DNA of 64,000 nucleotides from JAJPHW01 sp963771505 (GCA_963771505.1 CAVYTO010000001.1:124001-188000); one strand, 5' to 3'; shown: positions 9,411-18,405, counted from the stretch's first letter. A program made the numbers and translations. The notes: generated from the sequence alone by a model not told the origin.

Positions 9411-9830
9411 CATAGTCCTCGTTTGGATTTTCTTCGTTCTAATGCCAGTCGGGAGAAACCAGTTCGTAGCTTTGCGGTATGCCGGTGCCGGACAGAAATA
9501 GGCGGGATCAAGCGACGGCAAAACATATGCAGATTAAGTGGGCAGCCACAGCGTGTCAAGCTGCAATGTTTTGCATATATTGCAGTCCCGTTCGGCGTTC
9601 GACTGTCGCTGTGGCGCGAAAAAAATCTAAGGCGGTGCACATATTTTCCAAGTTTGGTTCCTGCCGTGTACCTTTGTGCGTTCGTGTAACGAAACAGCAA
9701 CCACTCAAGTGCTGATTTCGAGTTAATCTGCCTGTACAGCAACAAATCAGTTTCATACTTCCCCAGCCTGTGGTTGGACATTTGTGCGCGTTCGCGCGCG
9801 ATGTGCAGTTCAAAATCTAAGGAGAATTTT
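9411..9830. other. Divergent intergenic region between two exported-protein genes
   Basis: This 420-bp stretch separates the Kelch-like gene (minus) from the phosphoesterase gene (plus) and must hold both promoters. I see no coding region that survives inspection. Besides the palindrome at 9561-9585 it is AT-richer than its flanks. Possible -10-like hexamers occur, but none is paired convincingly with a -35. Confidence 0.5.
9561..9585. promoter_or_regulatory. Nested palindromes with TGCAA-N4-TTGCA core, candidate operator
   Basis: TGCAA (9562-9566) and TTGCA (9571-9575) are separated by four bases, as at 4430-4443. A wider inverted repeat CTGCAAT/ATTGCAG spans 9561-9585. The site lies between two divergent genes for exported proteins. 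Regulation is inferred. Confidence 0.4.
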
Positions 9831-11888
9831 GTGAGATCGAGAATCTTGGGGAGAGGTGTGTCTGCGCTTGTCGTTTGCCTGCTGTTCGCGGTGGCTGCCA
9901 TCGCGCAGATTCCATCGGCACAGCACGTCATCTTGGTGATCGACGAAAATAGTTCTTTCAGCGATGTTCTAGCCAACATGCCCTGGCTGGTGTCGCAAGG
10001 TAATGCCAACGGATACGCGACGAATTACAAATCCGATAACGGCGGATCGTTGCTCGATTACCTGTGGCTCGCGTCGGGAAGTTGCGAATCCTCAGCCAGC
10101 TGCGTCCTTCCCCCCGGCACGCACGATTTCAACTGCAACGGTAACGATTGCTACTATCCCGGCGGCAATCAGACCGATCCGATCGCGGACGACAATATTT
10201 TTCGCGAGATGAACAAGGCGGGCATCACCTGGAAGGTTTACGCGCAATCTTATGCCGCGGCCGGAGGCACGCCGCTCACCCCCGACAACGCGAACGGAAC
10301 GTCATACTATCGCCGCCACAACGGAGCTACCTGGTATAGCGACATTCTGAGCAATGTGGACGGATCGGCCAACAATATCGTTGACTTGTCGCAACTTGAA
10401 GTTGACCTGGCAAATGGACAGTTGCCAAGGTTCGTGCTGATTGTGCCCGACGGCAACCATGACGCGCACGACTGTCCTGTCGGAATGAAAGACTGTAGCG
10501 AACCGCAGAAGCTCGCCGCTGCGGATGAATTCTTGAGCGGCCAGCTGGACCAACTTTTGAGTAGTTCCTACTTTCAGCCCGGTGGAAGCGCACTGTTCTT
10601 TGTGACCTTCGACGAATGTGGAGGCGGCACCGACGGGGGTTGTGGGGCGTCGGTGTATGCGGCCATCATCGGCCCAACTGTAGCTCCGCACACGGTCTCC
10701 GCAACACCCTATAAACACGAGAATATGCTGCGTACCATGCTTGACGCGCTTGGAATCACAACCTATCCCGGGGCGGCTGCCACCGCGGCACCCATGTCGG
10801 ATTTCTTCTCGGTGCCAGGCAAAAAACCCTTAGTGACTGTCGCGTACCCGTCGAGTAAGGCATCGATCAGTTCGCCGGTTACGCTTCAGGCAGCGGGTTT
10901 CCCTACTGCGGGCCTGTCCATTACCGGATGGTATGTCTACGTTGACGGCAACCCTGCATATCAGCAAGGCGCGCTCAGTTCAATCAACCCCGCTATCTCA
11001 ATCGCCAACGGAAAACATACCCTTCTTGTGCGGACGTGGGACTCGTCAGGCGCATACGGAGATCAAACACTAAACCTGACTGTAAGCACATTGAATCCGA
11101 CTCTGAGCGTGGCCACGCCAGCCAACAAATCTCAAGTAGGCTCACCGGTGAACATCATTGCATCTGCGTCTCCGACCGCAGGGCACACGATCAGCGGTTG
11201 GTGGGTCTATGTCGATGGCAATGCGGTCTTCAACGCCGGTCCGATGAACACCTTCAATGCCAATGTCGGAATTTCTCCCGGCGCGCACTCAGTGAAGGTT
11301 CGAGCCTGGGACAGCTCCGGATCTTACGCCGATCAAACTCTCTCGCTGACTACGGTAAACAAACCGGCCGTTGCCGTCGCAGCACCCACCCACAGCGCCA
11401 ACGTGATCTCTCCCATGAACGTGCAGGCATCGGCAACACCAAGCAAGGGGCAGCGCATCACCGGATGGTACGTTTATGTGGATGGCAAGGCCGCTTACAA
11501 CACCGGCGCAACATCATCAATCAACGCAAATATCCAGGCTTCGGCGGGTTCGCATACGGTGCTCGTTCGAGCCTGGGATTCGTCAGGAGTGTTCGGCGAT
11601 CAGACCCTGCCTGTTGCCGTCTCTCCGTTGGCCGTCAACATCACCACACCTCTCGCTGGCGGCATTTCGACTTCTCCGGTCAACATTCAGGCGATAGCGA
11701 CTTCGGGTTATGCGATTACTTCTTGGGTGATCCAGGTCGACTCAATGACACAATTCGAACAGGACAATGACGGCAATCCAATCGACGCCAACCTGGTTAT
11801 GGCACCGGGTCAGCACACCATTCAGGTGCAATGTTGGGACAGCCACGGCAACTACGGCAGCCAAACCATCAATGTGACCGCGCGCTAA
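9831..11888 (+). CDS. Secreted phosphoesterase-family protein with four Ig-like C-terminal repeats
   Basis: A GTG at 9831 is chosen because AAGGAG lies 6 nt upstream and it opens a signal peptide (VRSRILGRGVSALVVCLLF). Residues about 25-330 match the phosphoesterase (phospholipase C/acid phosphatase) family, with the N-terminal metal-ligand motif HVILVIDENSSFSDV, then VPDGNHDAHD and FVTFDECGGG. The rest is four repeats of about 85 residues. The first three carry ITGWYVYVDG and VRTWDSSG-type motifs and resemble bacterial Ig-like domains; the fourth has diverged. The substrate may be a phospholipid or another phosphate ester. It is probably extracellular. Confidence 0.8.
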   Translation: MRSRILGRGVSALVVCLLFAVAAIAQIPSAQHVILVIDENSSFSDVLANMPWLVSQGNANGYATNYKSDNGGSLLDYLWLASGSCESSASCVLPPGTHDFNCNGNDCYYPGGNQTDPIADDNIFREMNKAGITWKVYAQSYAAAGGTPLTPDNANGTSYYRRHNGATWYSDILSNVDGSANNIVDLSQLEVDLANGQLPRFVLIVPDGNHDAHDCPVGMKDCSEPQKLAAADEFLSGQLDQLLSSSYFQPGGSALFFVTFDECGGGTDGGCGASVYAAIIGPTVAPHTVSATPYKHENMLRTMLDALGITTYPGAAATAAPMSDFFSVPGKKPLVTVAYPSSKASISSPVTLQAAGFPTAGLSITGWYVYVDGNPAYQQGALSSINPAISIANGKHTLLVRTWDSSGAYGDQTLNLTVSTLNPTLSVATPANKSQVGSPVNIIASASPTAGHTISGWWVYVDGNAVFNAGPMNTFNANVGISPGAHSVKVRAWDSSGSYADQTLSLTTVNKPAVAVAAPTHSANVISPMNVQASATPSKGQRITGWYVYVDGKAAYNTGATSSINANIQASAGSHTVLVRAWDSSGVFGDQTLPVAVSPLAVNITTPLAGGISTSPVNIQAIATSGYAITSWVIQVDSMTQFEQDNDGNPIDANLVMAPGQHTIQVQCWDSHGNYGSQTINVTAR

Positions 11889-11943
11889 AACTCTTCGGCG
11901 CGATTAAAATAAACGAATCGCGCCGATTTGTTTAGGAGGGCCG

Positions 11944-12288
11944 GTGGCCGGCACCAGGAAAGGCTCGCTGCAACAACTGAAAGGCTGGAACGAGATCGCC
12001 GATTTCCTGGGCCAACATGTTTCCGTGGCCGAGCGATGGGCGAGGTCTGGAATGCCTGTCGCTCGCGAAGGCCGTCGCGTTTATGCGGATCCCGCTCAAC
12101 TGAACCAATGGCTGGGACGCGAGTCATCCGGCGAGCCCGTGGTGATCGCGTCACCAGCTACCGATTTAGCCTCGGAATTAAGGCGCGGACTCAAGTACGC
12201 GCAAAAAACTGCGCAGCGCAAGCCGACGCCCTCTAAGAAATCGCCGGGCAAATCTGGCGGCGGAAAAAATGAAACGCCTACGGAGTGA
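11944..12288 (+). CDS. Small helix-turn-helix (MerR/excisionase-type) protein with basic tail
   Basis: GTG start at 11944 follows an AGGAGGG ribosome site. Residues about 8-60 (GWNEIADFLGQHVSVAERWARSG, then RRVYADPAQLNQWL) have the pattern of a winged helix-turn-helix of the MerR/excisionase kind. The tail from about residue 85 is rich in Lys, Ser and Gly and probably disordered, giving extra nonspecific DNA affinity. Its end overlaps the convergent GloVer gene by 11 bp. It begins 55 bp after the phosphoesterase gene. A regulatory role for neighbouring secreted-protein genes is possible but unproven. Confidence 0.7.
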   Translation: MAGTRKGSLQQLKGWNEIADFLGQHVSVAERWARSGMPVAREGRRVYADPAQLNQWLGRESSGEPVVIASPATDLASELRRGLKYAQKTAQRKPTPSKKSPGKSGGGKNETPTE

Positions 12289-13525
12289 ATGCGAACACAA
12301 TTCCCTGCCCCGAAATTCCTCCAGCCGCAGTCGTTGAATAGAATATGCCGTCAGCATCCGCGCTCATTCCATAGTAGGGAAACTCGCCGTCGCCACCCTT
12401 CGCGCCAAAGCGATGCAGCACAGTTTCAGTCCAGGAACCACTCGCCGGTTTAAGTTCGAATACGGTACCGCAGTCGCAGCTCGCAGCGCCGCCCGCTGTT
12501 GTGGTGGCGTATAAATTGCCCGAGTGGTCGAAAATCAGAGTGCTCGTAGGCGAACCGCCGTCGATTCCACCTTGAAAGCTGTAAAGGACATGCTCTTTGC
12601 CTTTTGTGTCCAACTCGAACACCGCGCCCGCGCCGGTCGTTCCGCCGTAGTAAGTAGTTCCGTATAGGTTTCCAGCCGCGTCGCTGATTAGCCCGCCGTA
12701 AGGAAACCCGGCATCCGGCTGTCCTTTGAAAGCATAAAGGGTGGTGAACCGCCAGTTTTGCCCAGACGGCGACAGCCTGAAAATCGTTCCGCTGCTGGAC
12801 GCGCCGCCAATTTCGGCCACGCCGTAAAGGTTTCCTGCGGCATCGGAAAGCAGAAGTCCCAACGAGCCGACTCCGCCGTCCGCGCCGCCGGTAAAGCTGT
12901 GGATCACTTTTTCCTGCCACTGTCCCCCGCTCACGGGCGACAATTCGTAGACCGTTCCCAAAGACCCCGTGCCGCCGTCGGGCGTCATGCCGAAAAGATT
13001 TCCAGATTTGTCGAAAATCACGCCGCCGCCTGCGCCCGAACCGTCAGTTCCGCCCGCAAAGTTGTAAATCACACTCTCGGTCCATCCACTTCCAGAGGGC
13101 TGTAGCTCAAAGACTGTGCCGCAGCCATCTCCCACGCACGTTCCACCGTTGCCGCCTGCGACTGTGGTTCCATAAAGATCGCCTGCGGAGTCAAGCGTCA
13201 CGCCGCCGTAGGGATTTTTGCCATCCGGTATTCCGGAAAAATTGTGTAGAACCGTTTCCTCGAATTTTCCGCCGCTCATCCGCTTAAGTTCGAAGACAGT
13301 CCCATAGCCAAAAGTCCCACCTGACACGGTGGTGCCATAGCCATTGCCAGCCGCATCGAAAACAATCCGCGTCGCCGGATCGCCGCCGTCAACGCCGCCA
13401 GTGAAGCTGTAAATGATTCGGCCGCCTGTGGCGGCAGAGCTTGCTGTTGTGAGAATCAGCAACGCCAGAATTGACAGAAGCGGCGTGCGGGTCAAGTTGA
13501 TTTTGCGGTTCATAATCATTTTCAC
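12278..13525 (-). CDS. Secreted GloVer-repeat protein (TIGR03803 type)
   Basis: The 415-residue product has an N-terminal signal peptide. About nine repeats of roughly 40 residues follow, each with a GxLYGTTxxGG core and a GTVFEL segment. These define the GloVer tandem-repeat family, common in Acidobacteriota and Verrucomicrobia. The repeats probably form a propeller or solenoid at the cell surface; no function is established. Alternative starts are GTG 13525, ATG 13519 and ATG 13513, and no strong ribosome site decides between them. No sorting tail is seen at the C-terminus. The end overlaps the convergent 11944 gene. Confidence 0.85.
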   Translation of the reverse strand: MKMIMNRKINLTRTPLLSILALLILTTASSAATGGRIIYSFTGGVDGGDPATRIVFDAAGNGYGTTVSGGTFGYGTVFELKRMSGGKFEETVLHNFSGIPDGKNPYGGVTLDSAGDLYGTTVAGGNGGTCVGDGCGTVFELQPSGSGWTESVIYNFAGGTDGSGAGGGVIFDKSGNLFGMTPDGGTGSLGTVYELSPVSGGQWQEKVIHSFTGGADGGVGSLGLLLSDAAGNLYGVAEIGGASSSGTIFRLSPSGQNWRFTTLYAFKGQPDAGFPYGGLISDAAGNLYGTTYYGGTTGAGAVFELDTKGKEHVLYSFQGGIDGGSPTSTLIFDHSGNLYATTTAGGAASCDCGTVFELKPASGSWTETVLHRFGAKGGDGEFPYYGMSADADGIFYSTTAAGGISGQGIVFAFTP

Positions 13526-13773
13526 CCCAGACTTACAGATGTACGAATGCGGCCATCATCAAGCCAGACAGGGCATTCACGGACGTTTGAGAATCCTAAT
13601 CGAAGTTCAAAGCAGGCGCCAGCGAGAAAAAAGAGAAGTTTGGATTTACCCCGAAATTGCGGGCCATTTAGCAGCTATGCGATACTGGCAGAGAACCAAG
13701 CGGATCACTTCGGTGGCGCGGTTCAAGTGACGGCTATGGAAACGCGACGAAGCGCCTCTGCTTCGTTGACGAT

Positions 13774-13860
13774 GCCGGGATGGCGGAACTGGCAGACGCA
13801 GCGGACTCAAAATCCGCCGACCTTCGGGTCTTGGGGGTTCGACTCCCCCTCCCGGCACCA
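13774..13860 (+). tRNA. tRNA-Leu (anticodon CAA)
   Basis: The acceptor arms GCCGGGA and TCCCGGC pair. The anticodon loop CTCAAAA gives CAA, which reads TTG codons. A class II variable arm, a T-arm with GGTTCGACTCC and an encoded terminal CCA are present. The whole cloverleaf was read by eye. Confidence 0.95.
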
Positions 13861-14052
13861 AGATAAGCATCACAGAATGAATAGGTTACGAAGACCAAGC
13901 CTGCGTTGAAGCGTCGGTCGCAAGCTGGAGGACTGAAGCCACCAGGCTTGGCATTGCCCGGGCGGAACAGAACCTCATGGCAGCCGCGTTTGAGTGATAT
14001 GGTTGGTCCACCGTTACAACTGATGGGAAGCCAACTTGTCAGGATCAAATCC

Positions 14053-14763
14053 TCAGAAGACCTGCGCAGTAAGAGATCGGTCTGCGTTGAACAGCTTCCA
14101 ATTGCCCTCTGAAATAACTTCTACCTTATGGTCGACCACCTTCAGGGCGCTTTGGTCGTCGATGGCGTAGGACGGCACAGAAAGGGTGGCTGCCAACTTT
14201 TCCAGGTTGGCGAGCGAGTTTTCCGGAAACCATTCGTGATTGAGATGCGGGTGCAACGCGATGTCTACCAAGCCCAGCGACTTGTCGGTGTCGGCCGGTA
14301 AGGTATGGCCACCGTACGTCGTTCCGAAGCGGGTCATGATCATGCTGCCAGCGCTTACTCCCGCGTAGACCATTCTGTCCAGAAGCGATGGGAGGAGGTC
14401 TGCGAGCCCAGACTGTTGCATCCAGTAAGAAAGATATTGGCAGTCGCCCCCGCCGACCAACAGGACGTCGGTTTCCTGGAGGCGCGCAAGCCAACGCTCT
14501 CTCTGAATGCTTGGCAGAGCAGTGAGCTCCAGCACGCCGAGAGACTTCCAGCCCAAATTGCAGAACGGCTCACCGATTGTTCCTCGGATCATCTTGGCTG
14601 CGATTTCAGTACCGTGGGGGGAGGGATTTGTACTCGGGAAGGCGTATATCGCGGTAGGGACGAAAAGCGCACTCGCCTCCGCGATTGACTTGCCGAGCAA
14701 GTCGACCAGTGCATTGTGGATGCTGGCGTTGCTGATGCCCGATGAAGTGAGAAGGAGCTTCAT
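14053..14763 (-). CDS. Peptidase E / type 1 glutamine-amidotransferase-like protein (S51 family)
   Basis: The start at 14763 has a strong ribosome site (GAGGAGGAATC). The 236-residue product begins MKLLLTSSG as in peptidase E. It shows LLVGGGDCQYLSYW and the nucleophile elbow YAGVSAGSM, where the serine replaces the cysteine of true glutamine amidotransferases. A histidine-rich segment (LHPHLNHEW) and an acidic segment follow. Family members are cytoplasmic dipeptidases specific for N-terminal aspartate; some are cyanophycinases. The exact substrate is not deducible. It is a single gene, with tRNA-Leu downstream on the other strand. Confidence 0.82.
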   Translation of the reverse strand: MKLLLTSSGISNASIHNALVDLLGKSIAEASALFVPTAIYAFPSTNPSPHGTEIAAKMIRGTIGEPFCNLGWKSLGVLELTALPSIQRERWLARLQETDVLLVGGGDCQYLSYWMQQSGLADLLPSLLDRMVYAGVSAGSMIMTRFGTTYGGHTLPADTDKSLGLVDIALHPHLNHEWFPENSLANLEKLAATLSVPSYAIDDQSALKVVDHKVEVISEGNWKLFNADRSLTAQVF

Positions 14764-15054
14764 GATTCCTCCTCGGCTATGATAACCCCCCCGGTGCAAT
14801 TGGTCCTCATAAATGCACTTTTTGCCACCTGGCTATCGCTTCCGAGAAGACGACTTGTCGTTACCAGTCCGGCGTCGGTGAGTGCATCGGCGATTATGCT
14901 TCAATCCACGAGCACTCCCCACGGGAAGCGCGCCTATCAGGATTGATGCCCAGGCGGGTTCTTTGACATGTCCACAAGACCCAGGATCAACACAATTGCT
15001 ATCCGGATGAGAATACTTCCGGAGCGTAGGGAAGAGAAAGGCGGGTATGCGGGC

Positions 15055-15132
15055 ATGCCGAAATACGTGACAATCGGATACGGCGATCAGGCGGGTTACG
15101 AGAAAACACCGGAGGACCTGCGTTCAGGAAGT
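15055..15132 (+). pseudogene. Possible N-terminal remnant of a YCII/DGPF-domain protein
   Basis: The frame from the ATG at 15055 reads MPKYVTIGYGDQAGYEKTP. It resembles the first strand and loop of small YCII-related proteins, then loses resemblance. The reading frame continues through the inverted repeat of a terminator, which argues against a live gene. The resemblance is from memory and short, so this is tentative. Confidence 0.3.
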
Positions 15133-15141
15133 ATCAGATCC

Positions 15142-15174
15142 AAAAAAACTCCGATGCCAGCTTCGGCATCGGAG
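15142..15174 (-). terminator. Rho-independent terminator of the minus-strand phosphoesterase gene
   Basis: On the minus strand a 10-bp perfect stem (CTCCGATGCC with GGCATCGGAG, 6-nt loop) is followed directly by seven T residues. It lies about 20 bp beyond the stop codon at 15196, the textbook arrangement. Confidence 0.92.
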
Positions 15175-15195
15175 CGACTTCGTACGAGCGAGATC

Positions 15196-16452
15196 TTAGC
15201 GGCTTGCCGGGGCAAACAAGTCCCTCATGGTATTCACGTCGATATCGCAAGCGTGATTGAGGCACGGCAATCCCAATCCACCTTCGACTGACTTCAAGAG
15301 CGAGAAGTGATCGTAAAACACCGGGCTATGCACTTTCTGCACGCCGTAGTTGGTATCCACAATCATGGCGACCTGGTTGATGATGGGTTGGACGGAGTAG
15401 TCGTTTTCGTCCCACACCGTGATGATCGCGTTACGTCCGATTTGCCACGCCGGGGAGCTGTGAATGGCCGTCACCAGCTTTTGGACAGCCTGATCTCCAA
15501 GAATAATAAGAGCAGGGTTTAGGCCAGCCTGCGTGCCATTGCTCGTCGGATCGTAATTACAGAACGCTGTGCTGTTGCCGCGGCCATGCTGGTCGTTGCA
15601 TTGGTTGGGAACGATGAAGGAGTAGTTCGGCACTTTGCCGGAGCCCAACGCAGACCACAATCCGTTGTATCCGTCAAAGGCAGACATGTTGCCGTAACCA
15701 ACGCCTTTTGTCGTTCCGTCTTGCACGTCCTGGAAGTAGACAAACGGATTGTGCTTGGAAGCGTAGAGCTGCACGATGTCAGACTGCGTGAGCGGCGGAT
15801 TCAGCTGCGGGTTGATCATGCTGAAATCGGTATTGTTTGTGAACTCGCCGTCGCTGTAGTCGACGGTATCGAGCGAGCCCAATGGTAAGTTCTCTTGATA
15901 GGTCTTCCAGGTTTTTCCAGCGGTGGCGAGTTGTTCAGCAATGGTGATTCCGAGAGTCGTTTGAACCGCGGGGTAGGACAGAAATCCGTCAATGTTGATT
16001 TCGCACGGGGGCCCTTGCACTTCGTTGGTGCAATCAAGGATCGGGGTTGCGGCATCGGTGCCGCTGCCGGAGATGGGGCAAATGTTAGGGCTGGGCGGAT
16101 TGTCCGTGTTCGGAATGCCAGTAGAAAGGTTGGTGGCGCAATTGGCGTCGTGCCAGTCGGGCGGATTATCGCTCTGGACGCCGAAGTTGGAACCTCCAAC
16201 AACTTCCAAATAATTCGTGAGGCTGGGATGTCCAACTGCGAAGTAGGTGCTGCCCGTGTTGGCCACGGTTCCGTAATGGTTGATGAATTTGGCGTTGGGA
16301 TTTCCGAAAATTTCGGTGTAGCCATGGTTTTCCATCATGATCACGAACACGTGATCGAGGTGCGGGATGCCGGTTGGAACCGCACCCTGCTGCGCTACCA
16401 GCGAAATTGCAGATGCCGCAATCAGGCCGGACAATAAGACGATCTTTTTCAA
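15196..16452 (-). CDS. Secreted phosphoesterase-family protein (acid phosphatase/phospholipase C type)
   Basis: A TTG start at 16452 is preceded by AGGAG at 7 nt and opens a signal peptide (MKKIVLLSGLIAASAISLVAQQ). The mature protein of about 395 residues carries the family N-terminal motif HLDHVFVIMMENHGYTEIFG with a predicted metal-binding Glu-Asn. It also has SYFIVPNQCNDQHGR-like and VWDENDY motifs, and a C-terminal HSPVFYDHFSLLKSVEGGLGL segment shared by AcpA-like enzymes. It is probably a periplasmic or extracellular phosphomonoesterase. It resembles the domain in the 9831 gene but lacks the Ig-like repeats, so the window carries two distinct members. A strong terminator follows. Confidence 0.85.
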   Translation of the reverse strand: MKKIVLLSGLIAASAISLVAQQGAVPTGIPHLDHVFVIMMENHGYTEIFGNPNAKFINHYGTVANTGSTYFAVGHPSLTNYLEVVGGSNFGVQSDNPPDWHDANCATNLSTGIPNTDNPPSPNICPISGSGTDAATPILDCTNEVQGPPCEINIDGFLSYPAVQTTLGITIAEQLATAGKTWKTYQENLPLGSLDTVDYSDGEFTNNTDFSMINPQLNPPLTQSDIVQLYASKHNPFVYFQDVQDGTTKGVGYGNMSAFDGYNGLWSALGSGKVPNYSFIVPNQCNDQHGRGNSTAFCNYDPTSNGTQAGLNPALIILGDQAVQKLVTAIHSSPAWQIGRNAIITVWDENDYSVQPIINQVAMIVDTNYGVQKVHSPVFYDHFSLLKSVEGGLGLPCLNHACDIDVNTMRDLFAPASR

Positions 16453-16721
16453 AGGATTCTCCTGTTCGAATTCGATTTCATCGCAAACCCTGAACCCACT
16501 CCTTGTCGCAGGACACGTAGAGACCTCCTGATAAGCAGAAAGGGGTTATGTTGCAACGCTAGCGGCGGGTTGTTACTCCGCTGTTTCTGGATTGTTAATT
16601 TAAGGTCAATGCGAACGGAGCGTTCATGCGCGGCCAAGGTTCCGCTGCAATCTTGGCGTCACTAAAATTGTGCGGCTCGCTGTGTGGGATCGAGTCTACG
16701 GGCACGTACAATCTAGGAATC

Positions 16722-17054
16722 ATGCAAGCAGATAACTCAGTCCAGTTCTTTGAAGCCGCAAAAATAGCGTCCGAGCGTGGAGATAAGCGCTACCGGGAAT
16801 TCCTCCGAATTCCGGCGATGAGCGCGGGAATCTATGTATTGGCGGCGGGCGCGGAAGATCCGCAGAGCCCGCACAAAGAAGATGAGTTGTACTACGTGGC
16901 GAGCGGCTGCGCGCGTTTCAAGGCGGGAAAAGAAGATCAGGCGGTCGGCGCAGGCAGCGTTATCTTCGTGGCGGCGAAACTTGAACACAGATTCTACGAG
17001 ATTAGCGAAGACCTCACCGTTCTCGTATTCTTTGCCCCAGCCGAAACCTCTTAG
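16722..17054 (+). CDS. Cupin-domain protein
   Basis: The ATG at 16722 is preferred over upstream in-frame starts because the conserved fold begins there and CTAGGAAT precedes it. The 110-residue product is a single cupin barrel. Motif 1 reads SPHKEDELYYVASGCARF, and motif 2 lies near VGAGSVIFVAAKLEHRFYEI. The histidines and glutamates at 'HKEDELY' and 'EHRF' could bind a metal. Small cupins of this type have varied roles, so no substrate is assigned. It converges with the flavin reductase gene, leaving 3 bp between stop codons. Confidence 0.8.
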   Translation: MQADNSVQFFEAAKIASERGDKRYREFLRIPAMSAGIYVLAAGAEDPQSPHKEDELYYVASGCARFKAGKEDQAVGAGSVIFVAAKLEHRFYEISEDLTVLVFFAPAETS

Positions 17055-17057
17055 GCT

Positions 17058-17831
17058 CTAGGCAGTTTCCTTCCCGGGAATCCAATAGATTTCTTCTTTC
17101 ATCGATTCCTTGGTGAAGCCGATCCGTTTCAGAATGCCTTTGCCGTTTTCGATCATGTCGGGATGTCCACAAAGGTACGCAGCAGTATTTTCAGCAGCAA
17201 GTCCCCACATGTCTGTGTATTTGCGGATGAGTTCATCGACTCTTCCCTTTTCTCCCGTCCACTTCACGTCATCCCAGGGACGGCTGACAGTCGGCACATA
17301 CTTCATCCACGGGACTTCAGCGGCAAACTTCTGCAATTCTTCGACGTAGCCCAACTCCCACGACCGGCTGGCGCCATTCAAAACGAACAGCTCGTGTTCC
17401 CCGGCAAACTTCCCTTCTTTCCAATCCTTATAGAGCGAGCGAATATAGCTCACATAAGGCGCGACCCCGGTCACTGTAGAAACCAGAAAATGATGCGTGC
17501 GTCCGCTTTTCGTGTCCAGCGTGAATCGGCCTTTCGCGGCCTTGCGCATCCAGAGTTCGTCCCCGACCTGAAGCGCATAAATCAGGGGCGTCAATTCGCC
17601 AAGGGGTACCAGTTCGAAGAAGAATTCAATTTCATCCTCGTAAGGCGACGACACAATCGAATAGGGCTTTTCATGGCGCTTCTCCGGGCCGTCGACGCCG
17701 AGGGTCGCATACTGTCCGGGAGCGAAGGTAAATGGTCCGGCAGCCTGCACGCGAATCATCCAAAGGTCGGACGCGAAGTCCACGCGTCTTGTGATCTTGA
17801 CTCGGTGAAATTTATCGTCGCCACCGGCCAT
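17058..17831 (-). CDS. Ferredoxin/flavodoxin-NADP+ reductase family flavoprotein
   Basis: The ATG at 17831 is chosen over a GTG at 17843 because a GAGG element sits 6-7 nt upstream. The 257-residue product has an FAD-binding barrel with KPYSIVSSP (the RxYS-type motif) and an NAD(P)H domain with STVTGVAPYVSYIRSL and AAYLCGHPDMIENGKGIL. The pattern matches bacterial ferredoxin-NADP+ reductases of the plant-type superfamily. It would pass electrons between NADPH and a small iron-sulfur or flavin carrier. The C-terminus ends IYWIPGKETA. The gene stands alone on its strand. The partner carrier is not in the window. Confidence 0.87.
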   Translation of the reverse strand: MAGGDDKFHRVKITRRVDFASDLWMIRVQAAGPFTFAPGQYATLGVDGPEKRHEKPYSIVSSPYEDEIEFFFELVPLGELTPLIYALQVGDELWMRKAAKGRFTLDTKSGRTHHFLVSTVTGVAPYVSYIRSLYKDWKEGKFAGEHELFVLNGASRSWELGYVEELQKFAAEVPWMKYVPTVSRPWDDVKWTGEKGRVDELIRKYTDMWGLAAENTAAYLCGHPDMIENGKGILKRIGFTKESMKEEIYWIPGKETA

Positions 17832-18016
17832 GAGTAACCTCACTGTTTAGAAGTGCGCCGCAGATTCAGGCGACTCAGTGTACCGCAAACTTAGGCGCCT
17901 GGAAGCGATGGGGGGCGGAACTTTAGCTCAAAAATGGAATTTTAAAATCACGAGTGATTACTGCAACGTGTCCTCGGTAACTTTGCTGAATCCGAGAGCG
18001 GCCCTAAGATTGTGTT

Positions 18017-18232
18017 GTGGAAACCGCTACGGAACCAGCCATGGAACTTAAGTCGAGTTCAAGCGAATCAGCCTCGCCGCTTACGCGAACATTGGTGAAG
18101 TACGGCGACTGGCAATCTTGGGCAGTGTGCGCAGCTGGAGTACTTTTCGGATTTCCCTACATGGGTAAAGAAACGACCCAGGCCGCATGGTCGGAAGTCG
18201 TGCGCAACGTCAAGCAACTTCATTCACGCTGA
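18017..18232 (+). CDS. Small hypothetical protein
   Basis: This 71-residue frame (GTG 18017, alternative ATG 18041) has a Ser-rich N-terminus and one hydrophobic stretch, SWAVCAAGVLFGFPYM. That could be a single weak membrane segment. I recognise no family and see no clear ribosome site. A short palindrome AATCAC-GA-GTGATT lies at 17946-17959. It may be a real small membrane protein, but codon pattern alone does not prove it. Confidence 0.38.
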   Translation: METATEPAMELKSSSSESASPLTRTLVKYGDWQSWAVCAAGVLFGFPYMGKETTQAAWSEVVRNVKQLHSR

Positions 18233-18405
18233 ACCGCCGCCCGCGGCGCAACTCCTGAGGAAGCATGTCATTGACCCCTCCAGCCCACGCAGCGGCCCAG
18301 CCTTCGTTTTAACTACCTCATTACCTTCTAACTTCACAATAAGAACGGCAAAATCCCGTCATCTTGCATCTGAAAAGTTGATAGCATCAGGTCGGTCGCT
18401 TCCCT

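Larger units (their letters stand above)
14764..15195. other. Intergenic region with a possible gene remnant and a terminator
   Basis: This 432-bp region lies upstream of peptidase E and downstream of the minus-strand phosphoesterase. It holds the terminator at 15142-15174 and a short coding remnant from 15055. I see nothing else recognisable. Confidence 0.5.

Noticed and set aside
13646..13873. A 75-codon minus-strand frame over tRNA-Leu
   Set aside because: It lies mainly across the tRNA gene on the opposite strand, a typical false coding frame produced by tRNA sequence.
14968..15291. A 107-codon plus-strand frame between peptidase E and the phosphoesterase
   Set aside because: Most of it is antisense to a clear minus-strand terminator and to the phosphoesterase C-terminus. 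Only the short YCII-like start is worth noting.
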